From NCBI GenBank assembly GCA_017526525.1, contig JAFXRG010000026.1, positions 1 through 46,683 on the forward strand: a stretch of 46,683 nt of DNA, written 5' to 3'. Position 1 is the first letter of the stretch; every line of letters begins with the position of its first letter. The notes beneath the pieces are model-generated. The model ran no database searches, was not told the DNA's origin, and was given only the letters and a program-made list of their open reading frames with translations. The DNA comes from Clostridia bacterium. GTDB lineage: Bacteria; Bacillota; Clostridia; Christensenellales; Aristaeellaceae. Made by a program: the position numbers and the translations under genes. Of the stretch, positions 14,898-24,090 are shown piece after piece.

Positions 14898-15377
14898 ATG
14901 AAAAAACATTGCTGGTTATCTCTTCTGACGGTCCTGGTCCTGACCCTCGGCTGCCTGGCGGCGGCCCATGCGGAAATCATCCCGCCCTACGGCGAAGGCC
15001 AGATTGGACTCGCCGCGGTAGTCATGGGGGATAAGCTGGAAATGCGCAAGGATCCGAAGGATGACGCGGAAGTGGTGCTGACCCTGGAGGGCGGCGACCT
15101 GATCCTGGTCACGGGCGTTGAAGGCGACTGGGCGCGGGTGGTCCGCTCGGATTCCGAGGATGCCCCGGCCGGCTGGGTCCGCAACGATTTCATCCTGACC
15201 GATCCGTCCTGGTTCCGGGCGGAGGGCGAAACCCTGCTGCACGCCTGGAATGACGCGGCGGCCCCTAAAATCTGGAAGCTGAATAAGGACGACATCGTGC
15301 CGGTCCTGAAGACGGAAGGAGACTGGGCCCTGGTCCTGCTGGGAACCGGTGTCGGCTGGGTATTCCTGGGCAAATAA
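14898..15377 (+). CDS. Secreted SH3-like (SH3b) domain protein
   Basis: A 159-residue exported protein. The N-terminus is a clear signal peptide (MKKHCWLSLLTVLVLTLG, cleavage near AHA-E). The mature part looks like two bacterial SH3 modules: LEMRKDPKDDAEVVLTL with GDWARVV and GWVRNDF, and a second with KDDIVPVL, GDWALVLL and GVGWVFLG. SH3b domains usually bind peptidoglycan or cell-surface ligands. No catalytic domain is attached. AAGGAGG precedes ATG 14898. It stands alone between the aro operon and a terminator. Confidence 0.78.
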   Translation: MKKHCWLSLLTVLVLTLGCLAAAHAEIIPPYGEGQIGLAAVVMGDKLEMRKDPKDDAEVVLTLEGGDLILVTGVEGDWARVVRSDSEDAPAGWVRNDFILTDPSWFRAEGETLLHAWNDAAAPKIWKLNKDDIVPVLKTEGDWALVLLGTGVGWVFLGK

Positions 15378-15388
15378 GCAAGCATGCA

Positions 15389-15427
15389 AAAGCGGCAGCC
15401 TGAAATTTCGGGCTGCTGCTTTTTTTT
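15389..15427 (+). terminator. Rho-independent terminator after the SH3-like gene
   Basis: AGCGGCAGCC (15391-15400) pairs with GGCTGCTGCT (15411-15420), one G-T wobble, and is followed by eight T residues. The A-rich run before it could make it work in both directions for the convergent sortase gene. Confidence 0.9.
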
Positions 15428-15499
15428 GAACCGCGGGAATGGCCTTTTTTTGTTTCACGGCCGGGCAATCACAGAAAACAAACTCAGGACACCGGCCCA

Positions 15500-16474
15500 T
15501 CATTGTTCCTGTCGAAGCGTCAGGGTATTGGCCGTCTCGTTGTCCCGCAGTCTTCGTGCCGCCACAACCAGCCGTTCTGTATTTCCGTCCAGGCAGGTGA
15601 CCAGAAGCAGAATCTGGTCATCCGCCCGGACATCCAGGACGCCGCTGATCAGGGATCGTTTTTCCAGGGTCCGGATCGCCTCTTCCCGTTTCGTATAACT
15701 GTCCGTAGCCAGGGACCAGAGATCATACCATCGGGCGGTTCCCGGAACAGTCTCCATCTCCATCACAGCAAAAACAGCATACTGTCCGTCCTCATAAATG
15801 CTGTCAAAGGATATCATCCGGTGCTTGTAGAAATATTCGCTTTCCTTATATTTCCGCAGCCTTCCGAACATATTCCCGCTTTTCATATTATGGCCGTACA
15901 GGCAAAGGGTGTACGGGCGTGTCATCAGGGATACCCCGGAATCCAGGAAGATTGCTCCGTTGCTGTTCCGCTTTCCAATCGCGTCATGGTTCAGGAAATA
16001 AGTGTTGTCCTTCTGGCAAACCGCTTCGTCCACCTCATCGAAGCTCAGCCAACCGATGATGTATTTCCCTTTTTTGCGCAGCTCCAGGAAACGTTCGCTG
16101 ACCCTCCGCTCCGGATTGTCCGGATAGGCAACTGCCGCCAGCCTGTCACTGAATGTGTCGGGTGAAGGGATTGGCGCAGCGGCGGGGACGGAAGAAACAG
16201 CGGCGGCAGTCACCGTTTCCTTCGGCACAGGGTAATCGGCCGATTCCGCTTTGATTTCTTCCTGGTTCTGAATTTGGCGCAGTTCTGCCGCGGTTTTCTT
16301 TGAGTCGTTCAGTTCCGACTGGTACAGGGACAGCCGGATCGCTCCGTATAGAACCAGCAGGAACAGAAGGACAGCGGCAGAAAGGCGGAGAAGCCTGTTC
16401 CGCTTCACGGCCGCTGCAGTTTTCCGCTGTTTTTCGCCGGAAGGGTCCGGCTTATTCCCAGGATAATAAGGCAT
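15500..16474 (-). CDS. Class B sortase
   Basis: A 324-residue membrane-anchored transpeptidase. A basic N-terminus precedes one membrane span (~residues 30-50) and a low-complexity linker. The catalytic triad is visible: His195 in LYGHNMKSG, Cys294 in LLLVTCLDG and Arg301 in NTERLVV. The YGHNM...MFGRL region and TC motif place it in class B, whose clostridial members can attach proteins bearing (S/P)PXTG-type signals. It begins 4 bases after the stop of a protein ending in such a signal, so that protein is its likely substrate. Confidence 0.92.
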   Translation of the reverse strand: MPYYPGNKPDPSGEKQRKTAAAVKRNRLLRLSAAVLLFLLVLYGAIRLSLYQSELNDSKKTAAELRQIQNQEEIKAESADYPVPKETVTAAAVSSVPAAAPIPSPDTFSDRLAAVAYPDNPERRVSERFLELRKKGKYIIGWLSFDEVDEAVCQKDNTYFLNHDAIGKRNSNGAIFLDSGVSLMTRPYTLCLYGHNMKSGNMFGRLRKYKESEYFYKHRMISFDSIYEDGQYAVFAVMEMETVPGTARWYDLWSLATDSYTKREEAIRTLEKRSLISGVLDVRADDQILLLVTCLDGNTERLVVAARRLRDNETANTLTLRQEQ

Positions 16475-16478
16475 ATGC

Positions 16479-19400
16479 TTACCTTCTTCTCTTCCGGGAA
16501 ACGTTCAATGCTCCCAGCACCGCCAGGCCGGCAATACCGATCCCCATCAGGATCATCCATATTACCGGATGATCCGGGTCACCGGTTGGCGGGATTTCCC
16601 CGTGTACTGTCAGCACCGCGGCTTCGCTGACGGCCCGGTCCAGTTTGTGGTCTGTCACCACGCACCGGTAAAGCTGTCCGTCCATGTTTTTCCGGACTGC
16701 CTTCAGCGTCAGCACGTGTCCTTCCGCGCCCTGGATCTTCTGCCATCCGGAATCCGGTCCCCTGTAAACTTCCCAGGTGTATACATAGGGGTGTAAGCCG
16801 CCGACAGCTTCCGCGGAGAACACAGCGTCGGCTCCCTGCGATACCATGGTATCCACCGGCGGATAGAGGAACCGGAGCGGATCCGTATAGCCTGAAACGT
16901 AGAAAGTAAACTGGTTGTTCCGCACCGCGGATTCATCTGTCCCTGCAGCCAGGATCCGTATTTCCACTTTCTGGGCTTTACGGTCTCCCAGCAGGGCGGA
17001 AACGGGCATATCCAGGGTATGCGTCATCCCCGCCGCCGTGTATTCCGGATAATAAGGCAGGTCCACACGGATGGGATCCGGGCTGTTGTCCAGGTACATT
17101 TCAGCATACAGCCGCAATTGTTCGCCGTTCCGGGCGTGGTTGTAAATGGTCATGGCCAGGTGATCCGTTTCCTCCGGGCCGGAATATACCCGGTAAGCAA
17201 CGCTTAGGTCATGCTTCCGATGATTCAGTTTTACCGTCGAGATGCCAAAATTTTCCAGTCCGTCTCCCTGGTTCTGTGCCAGACGTATGGTGACGTGGTA
17301 CAATCCGCTTTTCCAGTCTGCGGGAATGTGAACGGACAGGGTCAGGGCAGCCTGCTGCCCGGGCAGGATATGCTTTGAACTCACCGCGGTGGTTGTTTCC
17401 GGGGATTCTTCCGGATGATACCCCTGTTCCAGGAAGTCCCTGAAAACCGCTGCCTTCCTGGTGACATTGAAGCGGCTCTGCACCAGCGGCTCCGCCATGT
17501 CGTCCGTCCTGTAAATCGTATGTTCGCCGGTAATGGTATGGGTGTCGTCCCCCCGGACGGTCCGGGAACTGTTTTCCGGGTGCAGGAAGTCCGCGTGGAA
17601 GAATTCCCGGGCTTCCGTTCCGTCCGGGTTGGGAATGATGTTCCCCTGGTCATCCTGCAGCACCATTTCCAGGTTCAGCGTACCCAGATTGGAGTTTCCG
17701 TCATTCATGACGCCCAGGAACAAATCCAGGTCCGTCCCGGGCCGCACCATATCGACGCCGGAGGAGATGCCCCTCAGATCCGCGTGGGGAACCAGCCGGT
17801 GCGGGAAAGAATAGATGCTGGCGGTTCCGTCCGGGTTCTGCCGGGTGTAATAGCCGTTCCCGTCTTCCGCCAGGCAGATGTGGACAGGCATTGTCCCGGG
17901 AGAGGCGGTAAACTCCGCCAGCACGAAATCATCGGTTGCCGTGTCCAGCTCCGGTTCGTAAGCTACGCTCTGCAACCGGTAGACGTCCGGATCCGAGCTG
18001 TTCTCCTTGGGGGCGGTTTCCAGCCAGTACAGGTACAGCGTATCGTAAACCTGCTGTGCCTGGAAATTGGAAGCTGTAACGGTGACATCCAGGTCCGTGA
18101 CGGTCATGTACATATTGTGAGGCTCAGACGCCGGCTGGCTGATGCTCGCAGTCCTGAGATGCCGCTGGCCGGACTCACCGCCCTGCCCTTCTTCCGCCCC
18201 GTCCGATTCCAGCCAGAACAGCTGTACGCCGTTCAGTTCTTCCGGATCCTGGAAAGCTGTAAAGAACTCCACGTTTTCCTCCCGGACGGTGAGCGTCATG
18301 CTGCCGGAAGTCAAATAGTCCTTGCGATCCAGTTTTCCATCCTGAAGGGTATAAATCGTGTTCATCTTTTCCGAAAGCAGCGAAGCCCCGGTATTGTCGT
18401 AGTTCGTGATATCCGCGGAAAGAATCTGTTCGAAGGGATTTCCGGTTCCGGGTTCCAGATCGGAAATCCTGTAGCTCCAGGTCCATACGGCGGTTCTTGC
18501 CGGATTGCAGGCGGCGGTATATACCTCCACCCGGTTCCGCTCGCCCTGATCCCCGACCGCGTCATCCGCCAGTACCTGGCAGACTGCCAGGAGCGAGCTG
18601 TAATAACTTCCCTGGTAAAGGCTGGCCTGCAGGTTTCCCATCACCCGCATGGGCATAAATGTCGATTTGCTGCCAGGGAAAAGATACACAGGGGTTCCGT
18701 TGTCAAAGTAATACAGGTTGGTGTTAATCGTGATTTTTTCCTCGTTGCCCGGCACCCGGAGGGTAACCCTGTTTCCGTCCGGGCCGGTAATTTCCTTTTC
18801 CAGGAATGTATCGGCAGACGCAAAAGCCAGCAGTACCAGGTCGTTCCCGGCAAACTTCATTTGATCCGGATACAGTTCCCTGCGAAGCGGCTGAACCTCC
18901 ACGTCAAAGCTGTAGATCCTGTAATCCTGCTCCGGGGCCACCACGGTCTCCTTTCCGTCCTTCAGGCGGTGGATGACCAACGCTCCCTGATGATCGATAT
19001 AGAATGCATAAGCTTCGCCGTTGATGGCCCGGATCTGTATGTTTGAGTCCCCCAGCAGGAAGTTTTCCAGAACCGGACTGGCCTGGGGCGCCAGGGCGGG
19101 ATAGCCCTCCGGCCGCATCTCCACGCCGTCATTCCCTTTTTCTTCCGCTTCGTCCGCTTTTGCTGATGCGATCAGTGTTTCATACCAGGGAAGGGTATTT
19201 GCACTGTCCTTCGGGTATTTCGCCAGCAGAATTTCCCCACTGTCATAGACATCCCAATTATAGTGGAGGACGAAGATATTCACCGCCACAAACGCGGCGC
19301 CGCCCAGGGTAACCATGGCCTGGATTTCTTTACAGCCAAAGGAGACGGAAACGGACACCTGAATCCATACATATCCGCCCATTGTAAAGTCGAGAATGCC

Positions 19401-21584
19401 TGGAATTCCAATAGCGATGCCCAGCGAAATGGTAAACCGGACGGTAAGGTTGATCCCCCACGCGCCCCAGTCCGCTTCCGCTTTGGTGACTCCCCGGTCC
19501 GGATCTACAAAAGTCTTCGCTGCGAATCGTACGGAAAGCATGAAAGAAAGCTGCAGGTGGATATCCAGGAAGACTGGGGGTGTGGGGATGAAAACAATAT
19601 TCCAGCCCGCGTCAAAGCTGACCGTTCCCCCCAGAATGAACTGCCAGGAATACTGATAATTGCTCTGTTCATCCGTTCCGCCGCTCACATACCTTCCGAG
19701 AAACCCGATGCCGAATGAAACAGACGCACAAAAGGATCCCAGCACAGGAATCCGATGCCCCGGCAGGCTGGAATATGTTGAAGCGATAGCATCCCTGGTT
19801 TTCTCAAACTGATCCTTGAAATTTCTTTTTTCAATATCGTTGAGTTGAGTGTCAACCTGCTTTTGATCCTTTGATCTCCACGCTTTCAGTTTGTCGAGAT
19901 TGAATCCAATCTCCGCTCCTCCCACGTAGCCCAGAAAGGATCCGTCCAGATTTCCCACAACATTGAACATTAAGCCTGTCCATGGAAAATCAATACTGAA
20001 TGTCATGCCGCCGGACCAGTCTGCGATGTTGAGTTTCTCTTTGGGTACAGTGAAATGGAGGCCAATACCTTCAAAAACGCTGCTCAATCCATCAAGAGAG
20101 GTAATAGCCTCGTCCACGACTCCCTGGACAAACTGCAATTCCAGTGTTTGTATCGTAGTGCTGGCCTGATCCTTGACTTCCGCTGTCATCTCAGTGTCCG
20201 GCATTACCATTCTCTTCCAGGTTTCCGTGAACACCGCTGCATTTTTCACTTTGCCGTCCGCCGTTTCTGCGGCGGTCTTTGCTGTTTTCTCGTATCTCTT
20301 CCCATCCGTGCCGGTATAGCGCAGCACCACCTCCGCCGGGGCGGAAGTCATGATGCGGAGATCAAACTGCATATCGTTCTTCGAGCTGTAAAAAGCCGTA
20401 TATTTCTCTGTCAGGATGTTGTAATTTTTATCCCCGGCCCCGAAGGAAGCGCCCAGGATATACGGTGTTTCAAGGCCGTTGTCGTCCGCAAGGACTTCCG
20501 TATATTTTTCGCCTTTCCGGATCTCAGCTTCCTCCACAATCAGTTTCCGGAAGGCGGAATTGCCCGAATCAAAATTGATTTCAAGATCCGCAATGATTAT
20601 CGCATCCTCGTTGGGGGAAAACCGGTCGGCGTTTTCAAAGATCACACCGCCAATTTCGTCCGTCCTCCGGGTTTCCCGAACCCCCTGGGCGGAGATTGTC
20701 ACCGGAATCCCTTCCAGTCGGGTCCCCTGGCTGTTCATGATCTGAAACGCAATGGAATTCTCATCCACCACGTCCACGGCGATGGTTTCACCGCTGTCCG
20801 CCAGCGCACTGGAAATCGGTGAAAGCCGCGCCGTCAGCACGCTCCCCCCGGCGGGGTACAGGACGGAGGCGGATACTGTGGAATGTACCGTTTCCGGTAA
20901 GCGATAACTCAGGATGGTATCCGCCCACTCCTGCTGTTCCTTGTCCCCCGGGCCGTTGGCCCCGGCGGATCCGGCCAGGCCGCCGTACCAGTCTTTGATC
21001 TGCTGAAGCCAGTTCTCCGCGTTTTCCGCCAGCTCCCCGCGAATCTTCCGGATTGCCTCCGTGGATTCCTCGATCTCCCTGGAAGCCGTCAGCTTCGCGG
21101 AGCCGGAAAAGTCCGCCCGGCCGATCAGTTCCATCCGGCCCTGTATGATGCCGGTATGCCGATCCAGCTGCTCCCGGCACCACCGGATCCGCTCCCGCAG
21201 CGCCTCTGCCGCGTGACGGCTGTCCAGCAGGCGCTGATACTGCGCTTCGTTGCTGCCTCCGGTAACGGAGGTGTACAGCGCGATGTTTTCCTGTTTTATA
21301 TCATACAGCGCGTTTTCCAGCCGGCTGTGCATCTGCTTCAGGGCGGCGACCTCCTCCCGCAGCAGCTCATCCAGCCATTCCCGCATCTGATGCGCGTTCA
21401 TGTCGCCGGAAAACGGCATCCCCGGCCGATACTCCGCGGCACCCTCGTCCAGTCCGGTTAATGCCCATGCTGCGGCCAGTTCCTCCGGGGTCAGCACATG
21501 ACTGTCGTCCGCCCAGGCGGAGCCGAAGGAGACCGTGAACAATATCACCGCCATCAGCAGACAAAAGATTTTTTCTTTTTTCAT
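16479..21584 (-). CDS. Very large wall-anchored surface protein with IPPTG sorting signal
   Basis: A 1701-residue exported protein. The signal peptide occupies residues 1-25 (ends GSAWA). A helical, Glu/Arg/Leu-rich region with coiled-coil character covers about 75-220. The middle has beta-rich segments, including hydrophobic strands around 620-780 (FSIDFPWTGLMFNVVG, SVSVSFGCKEI), and a long stretch with many DLD/DVTVTASN-type strands. An Ig-like module sits near 1560-1655. The C-terminus is a complete cell-wall sorting signal: IPPTG at 1664-1668, a membrane span, and RKRRR. No enzyme domain is recognised. It lies between a foldase and a class B sortase, so production, folding and anchoring appear encoded together. 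Its ligand is unknown. Confidence 0.85.
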   Translation of the reverse strand: MKKEKIFCLLMAVILFTVSFGSAWADDSHVLTPEELAAAWALTGLDEGAAEYRPGMPFSGDMNAHQMREWLDELLREEVAALKQMHSRLENALYDIKQENIALYTSVTGGSNEAQYQRLLDSRHAAEALRERIRWCREQLDRHTGIIQGRMELIGRADFSGSAKLTASREIEESTEAIRKIRGELAENAENWLQQIKDWYGGLAGSAGANGPGDKEQQEWADTILSYRLPETVHSTVSASVLYPAGGSVLTARLSPISSALADSGETIAVDVVDENSIAFQIMNSQGTRLEGIPVTISAQGVRETRRTDEIGGVIFENADRFSPNEDAIIIADLEINFDSGNSAFRKLIVEEAEIRKGEKYTEVLADDNGLETPYILGASFGAGDKNYNILTEKYTAFYSSKNDMQFDLRIMTSAPAEVVLRYTGTDGKRYEKTAKTAAETADGKVKNAAVFTETWKRMVMPDTEMTAEVKDQASTTIQTLELQFVQGVVDEAITSLDGLSSVFEGIGLHFTVPKEKLNIADWSGGMTFSIDFPWTGLMFNVVGNLDGSFLGYVGGAEIGFNLDKLKAWRSKDQKQVDTQLNDIEKRNFKDQFEKTRDAIASTYSSLPGHRIPVLGSFCASVSFGIGFLGRYVSGGTDEQSNYQYSWQFILGGTVSFDAGWNIVFIPTPPVFLDIHLQLSFMLSVRFAAKTFVDPDRGVTKAEADWGAWGINLTVRFTISLGIAIGIPGILDFTMGGYVWIQVSVSVSFGCKEIQAMVTLGGAAFVAVNIFVLHYNWDVYDSGEILLAKYPKDSANTLPWYETLIASAKADEAEEKGNDGVEMRPEGYPALAPQASPVLENFLLGDSNIQIRAINGEAYAFYIDHQGALVIHRLKDGKETVVAPEQDYRIYSFDVEVQPLRRELYPDQMKFAGNDLVLLAFASADTFLEKEITGPDGNRVTLRVPGNEEKITINTNLYYFDNGTPVYLFPGSKSTFMPMRVMGNLQASLYQGSYYSSLLAVCQVLADDAVGDQGERNRVEVYTAACNPARTAVWTWSYRISDLEPGTGNPFEQILSADITNYDNTGASLLSEKMNTIYTLQDGKLDRKDYLTSGSMTLTVREENVEFFTAFQDPEELNGVQLFWLESDGAEEGQGGESGQRHLRTASISQPASEPHNMYMTVTDLDVTVTASNFQAQQVYDTLYLYWLETAPKENSSDPDVYRLQSVAYEPELDTATDDFVLAEFTASPGTMPVHICLAEDGNGYYTRQNPDGTASIYSFPHRLVPHADLRGISSGVDMVRPGTDLDLFLGVMNDGNSNLGTLNLEMVLQDDQGNIIPNPDGTEAREFFHADFLHPENSSRTVRGDDTHTITGEHTIYRTDDMAEPLVQSRFNVTRKAAVFRDFLEQGYHPEESPETTTAVSSKHILPGQQAALTLSVHIPADWKSGLYHVTIRLAQNQGDGLENFGISTVKLNHRKHDLSVAYRVYSGPEETDHLAMTIYNHARNGEQLRLYAEMYLDNSPDPIRVDLPYYPEYTAAGMTHTLDMPVSALLGDRKAQKVEIRILAAGTDESAVRNNQFTFYVSGYTDPLRFLYPPVDTMVSQGADAVFSAEAVGGLHPYVYTWEVYRGPDSGWQKIQGAEGHVLTLKAVRKNMDGQLYRCVVTDHKLDRAVSEAAVLTVHGEIPPTGDPDHPVIWMILMGIGIAGLAVLGALNVSRKRRR

Positions 21585-21597
21585 ACGCGGCCCCTCC

Positions 21598-22905
21598 TCA
21601 GTCCAGGTTCAGCCGGGAAAGATCTGTCTCTATGGCATATTGCTGCTTCCAGGTTTCCATCAGCTCCATCAGCTGGCGCAGCTGCGCGTCATAAACGATG
21701 TTCTGTGCCACCATTTCCCGCTCCTGGGCAGTCAGCTGATGCGCCCCCTCGGGCAGGAGTCCCGCACAGTATAAAATATACATCCCGTCGGCGACGGGAA
21801 CCGGGTCCGAGATCTGTCCGGGCTCTGTCAGGGACAAGGCAGCAGTGTACAGGTTTCCTGTCCAGTTGGAGCTGTCCGGATGAAAGGGTGTCCCGGGGTT
21901 GTCCGGATCGGCGAAAACCTGCTTTTCATCATAGACCCGCACCGCATGGTCAAAGGTCATTCCTTCAGCCATCCGGCGGACGATTTTCTCTTTCAGCGCT
22001 TCCGCTGCCGGCAGGGCTTGCCGAAGGACGTCCATCAGCTCCGCTTCCGTGGCTTTCAGCTTTTCTCCCGCGCGGTCATAGGCTTCCCGCAGGGGTTTCA
22101 GCTCGTTGAAATCCTCCACCGATGCCGCGGCGTATGCCAGGGTGTTATACGCGTTCATCACCTCTGTCTCCTGCAGGGAGAAGCGGACGGCCAGCGGCCG
22201 GGCGTTCCGGGTCACATCCTCCGGATACGGCACAACAACCCATTTCATTAACCTGTATCCCGCTGGAGTATAAAAGGATTCATTCCCTTTGATAAAGACT
22301 TCCTGCTCGTAGAGCGCAAGATTGTTTTCGTATTTTTTCCGGTCCCCTTCCACGTACTTTTCCAGGTAATATGCGTCGATCTCATCCTCCGTCGGCGTAA
22401 ATGTGCCGCAGAAGAGGCTGAATACCCGGAACTGGCGCTCCGCCGCCTCCAGGCTCATCCGGAACCGCTCCAGGGTATATCCCCTGTCGTTCATCCATTC
22501 GGATACCTGTGCGTCTGTAACGTTGATCCCGCTTTCCGAAGCATAGCGGTACAGGTTCTGCCAGGCCTGGTCATACTGGGTCTGGGCCCGCATGCGGATG
22601 ATTTCCTCCTCAGCGTCCGAAAAATCATGCATTCCCTTTTCCTTCAGGATATTCTCGATCAGGCCGATGCCGATGACCTGCTCAATCACGGCGTCCCGGA
22701 TACGCTCCTTGTCCTCCCGCTCCAGCAGCTCCCAGTAGATGCCGTTCTGGTCCGCAGCGGTGTGCATGGTGAACTCCACCAGGGATTTGGGATACGTATA
22801 TTCCCCGACCCGGACTGCCACCGGATCCTCCGCCGCTTCCGAAAGTCCGCAGCAACAGGGGATCAGGCACAACGCTGCCAGAACTGTGCAAAAAAATCGT
22901 TTCAT
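21598..22905 (-). CDS. SurA/PrsA-like peptidyl-prolyl isomerase foldase
   Basis: A 435-residue exported protein with an N-terminal secretion signal (MKRFFCTVLAALCLIP) containing a cysteine cluster (PCCCG) that could be a non-classical lipobox. Residues ~60-200 are a helical SurA-N-like chaperone region; ~330-430 resemble a parvulin rotamase module (MTFDHAVRVY, GQISDPVPVADGMYILY). I placed the start at 22905, where GGAG precedes the ATG and the signal peptide begins. It is the first gene of the surface operon, 13 bases ahead of the 1701-residue protein, and probably assists folding of that protein after secretion. Confidence 0.82.
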   Translation of the reverse strand: MKRFFCTVLAALCLIPCCCGLSEAAEDPVAVRVGEYTYPKSLVEFTMHTAADQNGIYWELLEREDKERIRDAVIEQVIGIGLIENILKEKGMHDFSDAEEEIIRMRAQTQYDQAWQNLYRYASESGINVTDAQVSEWMNDRGYTLERFRMSLEAAERQFRVFSLFCGTFTPTEDEIDAYYLEKYVEGDRKKYENNLALYEQEVFIKGNESFYTPAGYRLMKWVVVPYPEDVTRNARPLAVRFSLQETEVMNAYNTLAYAAASVEDFNELKPLREAYDRAGEKLKATEAELMDVLRQALPAAEALKEKIVRRMAEGMTFDHAVRVYDEKQVFADPDNPGTPFHPDSSNWTGNLYTAALSLTEPGQISDPVPVADGMYILYCAGLLPEGAHQLTAQEREMVAQNIVYDAQLRQLMELMETWKQQYAIETDLSRLNLD

Positions 22906-22962
22906 TTTCTCACTCCACCGGAACGAAATGGACACATCTGTGCCGCCGGAAAAATTTAATTC

Positions 22963-22991
22963 ATTATAATTGATGGGAAACTGTCTTTCAA
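22963..22991 (-). promoter_or_regulatory. Promoter of the foldase-surface protein-sortase operon
   Basis: On the minus strand, TTGAAA (22991-22986), a 17-bp spacer and consensus TATAAT (22968-22963). Transcription would start near 22956, about 50 bases before the ATG. Confidence 0.85.
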
Positions 22992-23036
22992 GCTTTTTCA
23001 AAAAACAAAACGCACCCCAGTTAAAATTTCAGGTGA

Positions 23037-23066
23037 TTTGGATGCGGAATAATTTCCGCATCCAAA
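23037..23066. repeat. Perfect 13-bp hairpin between divergent genes
   Basis: TTTGGATGCGGAA (23037-23049) and TTCCGCATCCAAA (23054-23066) are exact complements around TAAT. No T-tract follows on either strand. It could be an operator or an RNA hairpin for the gene at 23127. Confidence 0.5.
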
Positions 23067-23126
23067 ATGGATAATGGAATATGCAGGGATGCCGGAAGGG
23101 CAGAGGGAAAAAAGGAGGGTGCAACC

Positions 23127-23414
23127 ATGGAACGCGCAGCGGGAGGAATAACCTGGAGGGAGATCGCCATGGGGCTTACGAAGGAGTTCATGGTCTGGGG
23201 CTGCCCCTTTGACCGGCGGAAGCTGCCGGAAATCGCCATGGGATACGACTGCACGCCCCTGCAGTTCTGGAACTGGATGGACGATCCGGAAACGCCCCGC
23301 ACCGAGCGGGGGTTCCTGCGGGTGCTGGGGTACGCCTGGCGGAAAGCCCGGCAGGAGGAGGCGCCGGCGGCGGTTCCGCGCAAAGAGGCGGCGGAAAGCG
23401 TCCGGGCGGCCTGA
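23127..23414 (+). CDS. Hypothetical 95-residue protein
   Basis: A small soluble protein, Arg- and Trp-rich, with a run ITWREIAMGLTKEF at the N-terminus and an Ala/Glu-rich C-terminal tail. No family recognised. ATG 23127 follows an excellent AAAGGAGGG site 6 bases upstream; an in-frame ATG at 23067 overlaps the hairpin region and has no ribosome site, so I rejected it. It is divergent from the surface operon. The codon choice resembles the surrounding high-GC genes, which supports it being real. Confidence 0.65.
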   Translation: MERAAGGITWREIAMGLTKEFMVWGCPFDRRKLPEIAMGYDCTPLQFWNWMDDPETPRTERGFLRVLGYAWRKARQEEAPAAVPRKEAAESVRAA

Positions 23415-23469
23415 ACCCGGAAAATAATTTTTTTGCGCCGGACCCGGTTCCCCCGGGGCCGGATTATGG

Positions 23470-23475
23470 TATACT
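23470..23475 (+). promoter_or_regulatory. -10 element before the zinc-ribbon gene
   Basis: TATACT with a preceding TATGG; no convincing -35 found at 17 bases. Its position shows that in-frame ATG 23466 cannot be the translation start if this promoter is used. Confidence 0.45.
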
Positions 23476-23537
23476 GTTTTAAGAGGGAAAAAAGAAACGA
23501 AACAGACGGTCCGGAAGCAAGCGGAGAAACGGAGGGA

Positions 23538-23825
23538 ATGGCTGTGAGTCCCGTGGCCTGGATTCTGCTGGGCAGCGCGGCAGTGGTCCTGCTGGCGGGC
23601 AGAAGCCGAAACGGCCGGCAAAAAAGCGCTTCGGCGGAAGAGCCGAAGCGGATTGACCATCTTCATTATATGGAGGAGGATGAGTACGAATGCCCGGCCT
23701 GCGGCGCCCGTTTCACCCGGGACCTCATGACCTGTCCGGCCTGCGGTGCCCGCTTTTCCGGCCGGACGGAGGACGATACGGCGTTTATCGATGAAATGAT
23801 CTTCTGGGAAGATGAGGACGACTGA
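23538..23825 (+). CDS. Small membrane-anchored zinc-ribbon protein
   Basis: About 95 residues: a short N-terminal membrane segment (VAWILLGSAAVVLLAG), a basic linker, then two identical-looking CPACGARF motifs (four cysteines) forming a double-CXXC zinc ribbon, and an acidic tail (IFWEDEDD). ATG 23538 is only 2 bases from the GGAGG ribosome site, so GTG 23544, 8 bases from it, may be the true start. It is followed 23 bases later by a tiny acidic gene, suggesting an operon. Function unknown; such ribbons often mediate protein contacts at the membrane. Confidence 0.75.
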   Translation: MAVSPVAWILLGSAAVVLLAGRSRNGRQKSASAEEPKRIDHLHYMEEDEYECPACGARFTRDLMTCPACGARFSGRTEDDTAFIDEMIFWEDEDD

Positions 23826-23848
23826 ACCGGTGAAAGGAGGAACCCCGG

Positions 23849-23986
23849 ATGGATCCGAAAAAGGAAAGGGAATACGCGGACGAAATACCGGAGGACGAGG
23901 AGGAAGAAAGGCCTTCCCCCTATGAACCGGTATACCGGGACGGAAGCGCCCGGAACGAATGCTGGGAAGGGGAGCAGTCTTTTTAG
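23849..23986 (+). CDS. Acidic 45-residue hypothetical protein
   Basis: A short frame starting MDPKKEREYADEIPEDEEEE with a perfect AAAGGAGG site 8 bases before the ATG. Very acidic in the first half, then Pro/Tyr-rich (SPYEPVYRDG) and a single cysteine near the end. No family recognised. It follows the zinc-ribbon gene closely, whose own C-terminus is also acidic. The strong ribosome site is the main reason to believe it. Confidence 0.6.
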   Translation: MDPKKEREYADEIPEDEEEERPSPYEPVYRDGSARNECWEGEQSF

Positions 23987-24090
23987 TCTCACCATTCTGC
24001 CATTTCCGCCCGGTGCTGCGCAGATTTCCCCGGAAGGCTGCGAAAAGCGGCTCTCTTTTTTTATGCCGATGCCGGGACGATCCCCGCGTT

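Noticed and set aside
23466-23537. Earlier start for the zinc-ribbon gene at 23466
   Set aside because: That ATG overlaps a likely -10 element and has no ribosome site.
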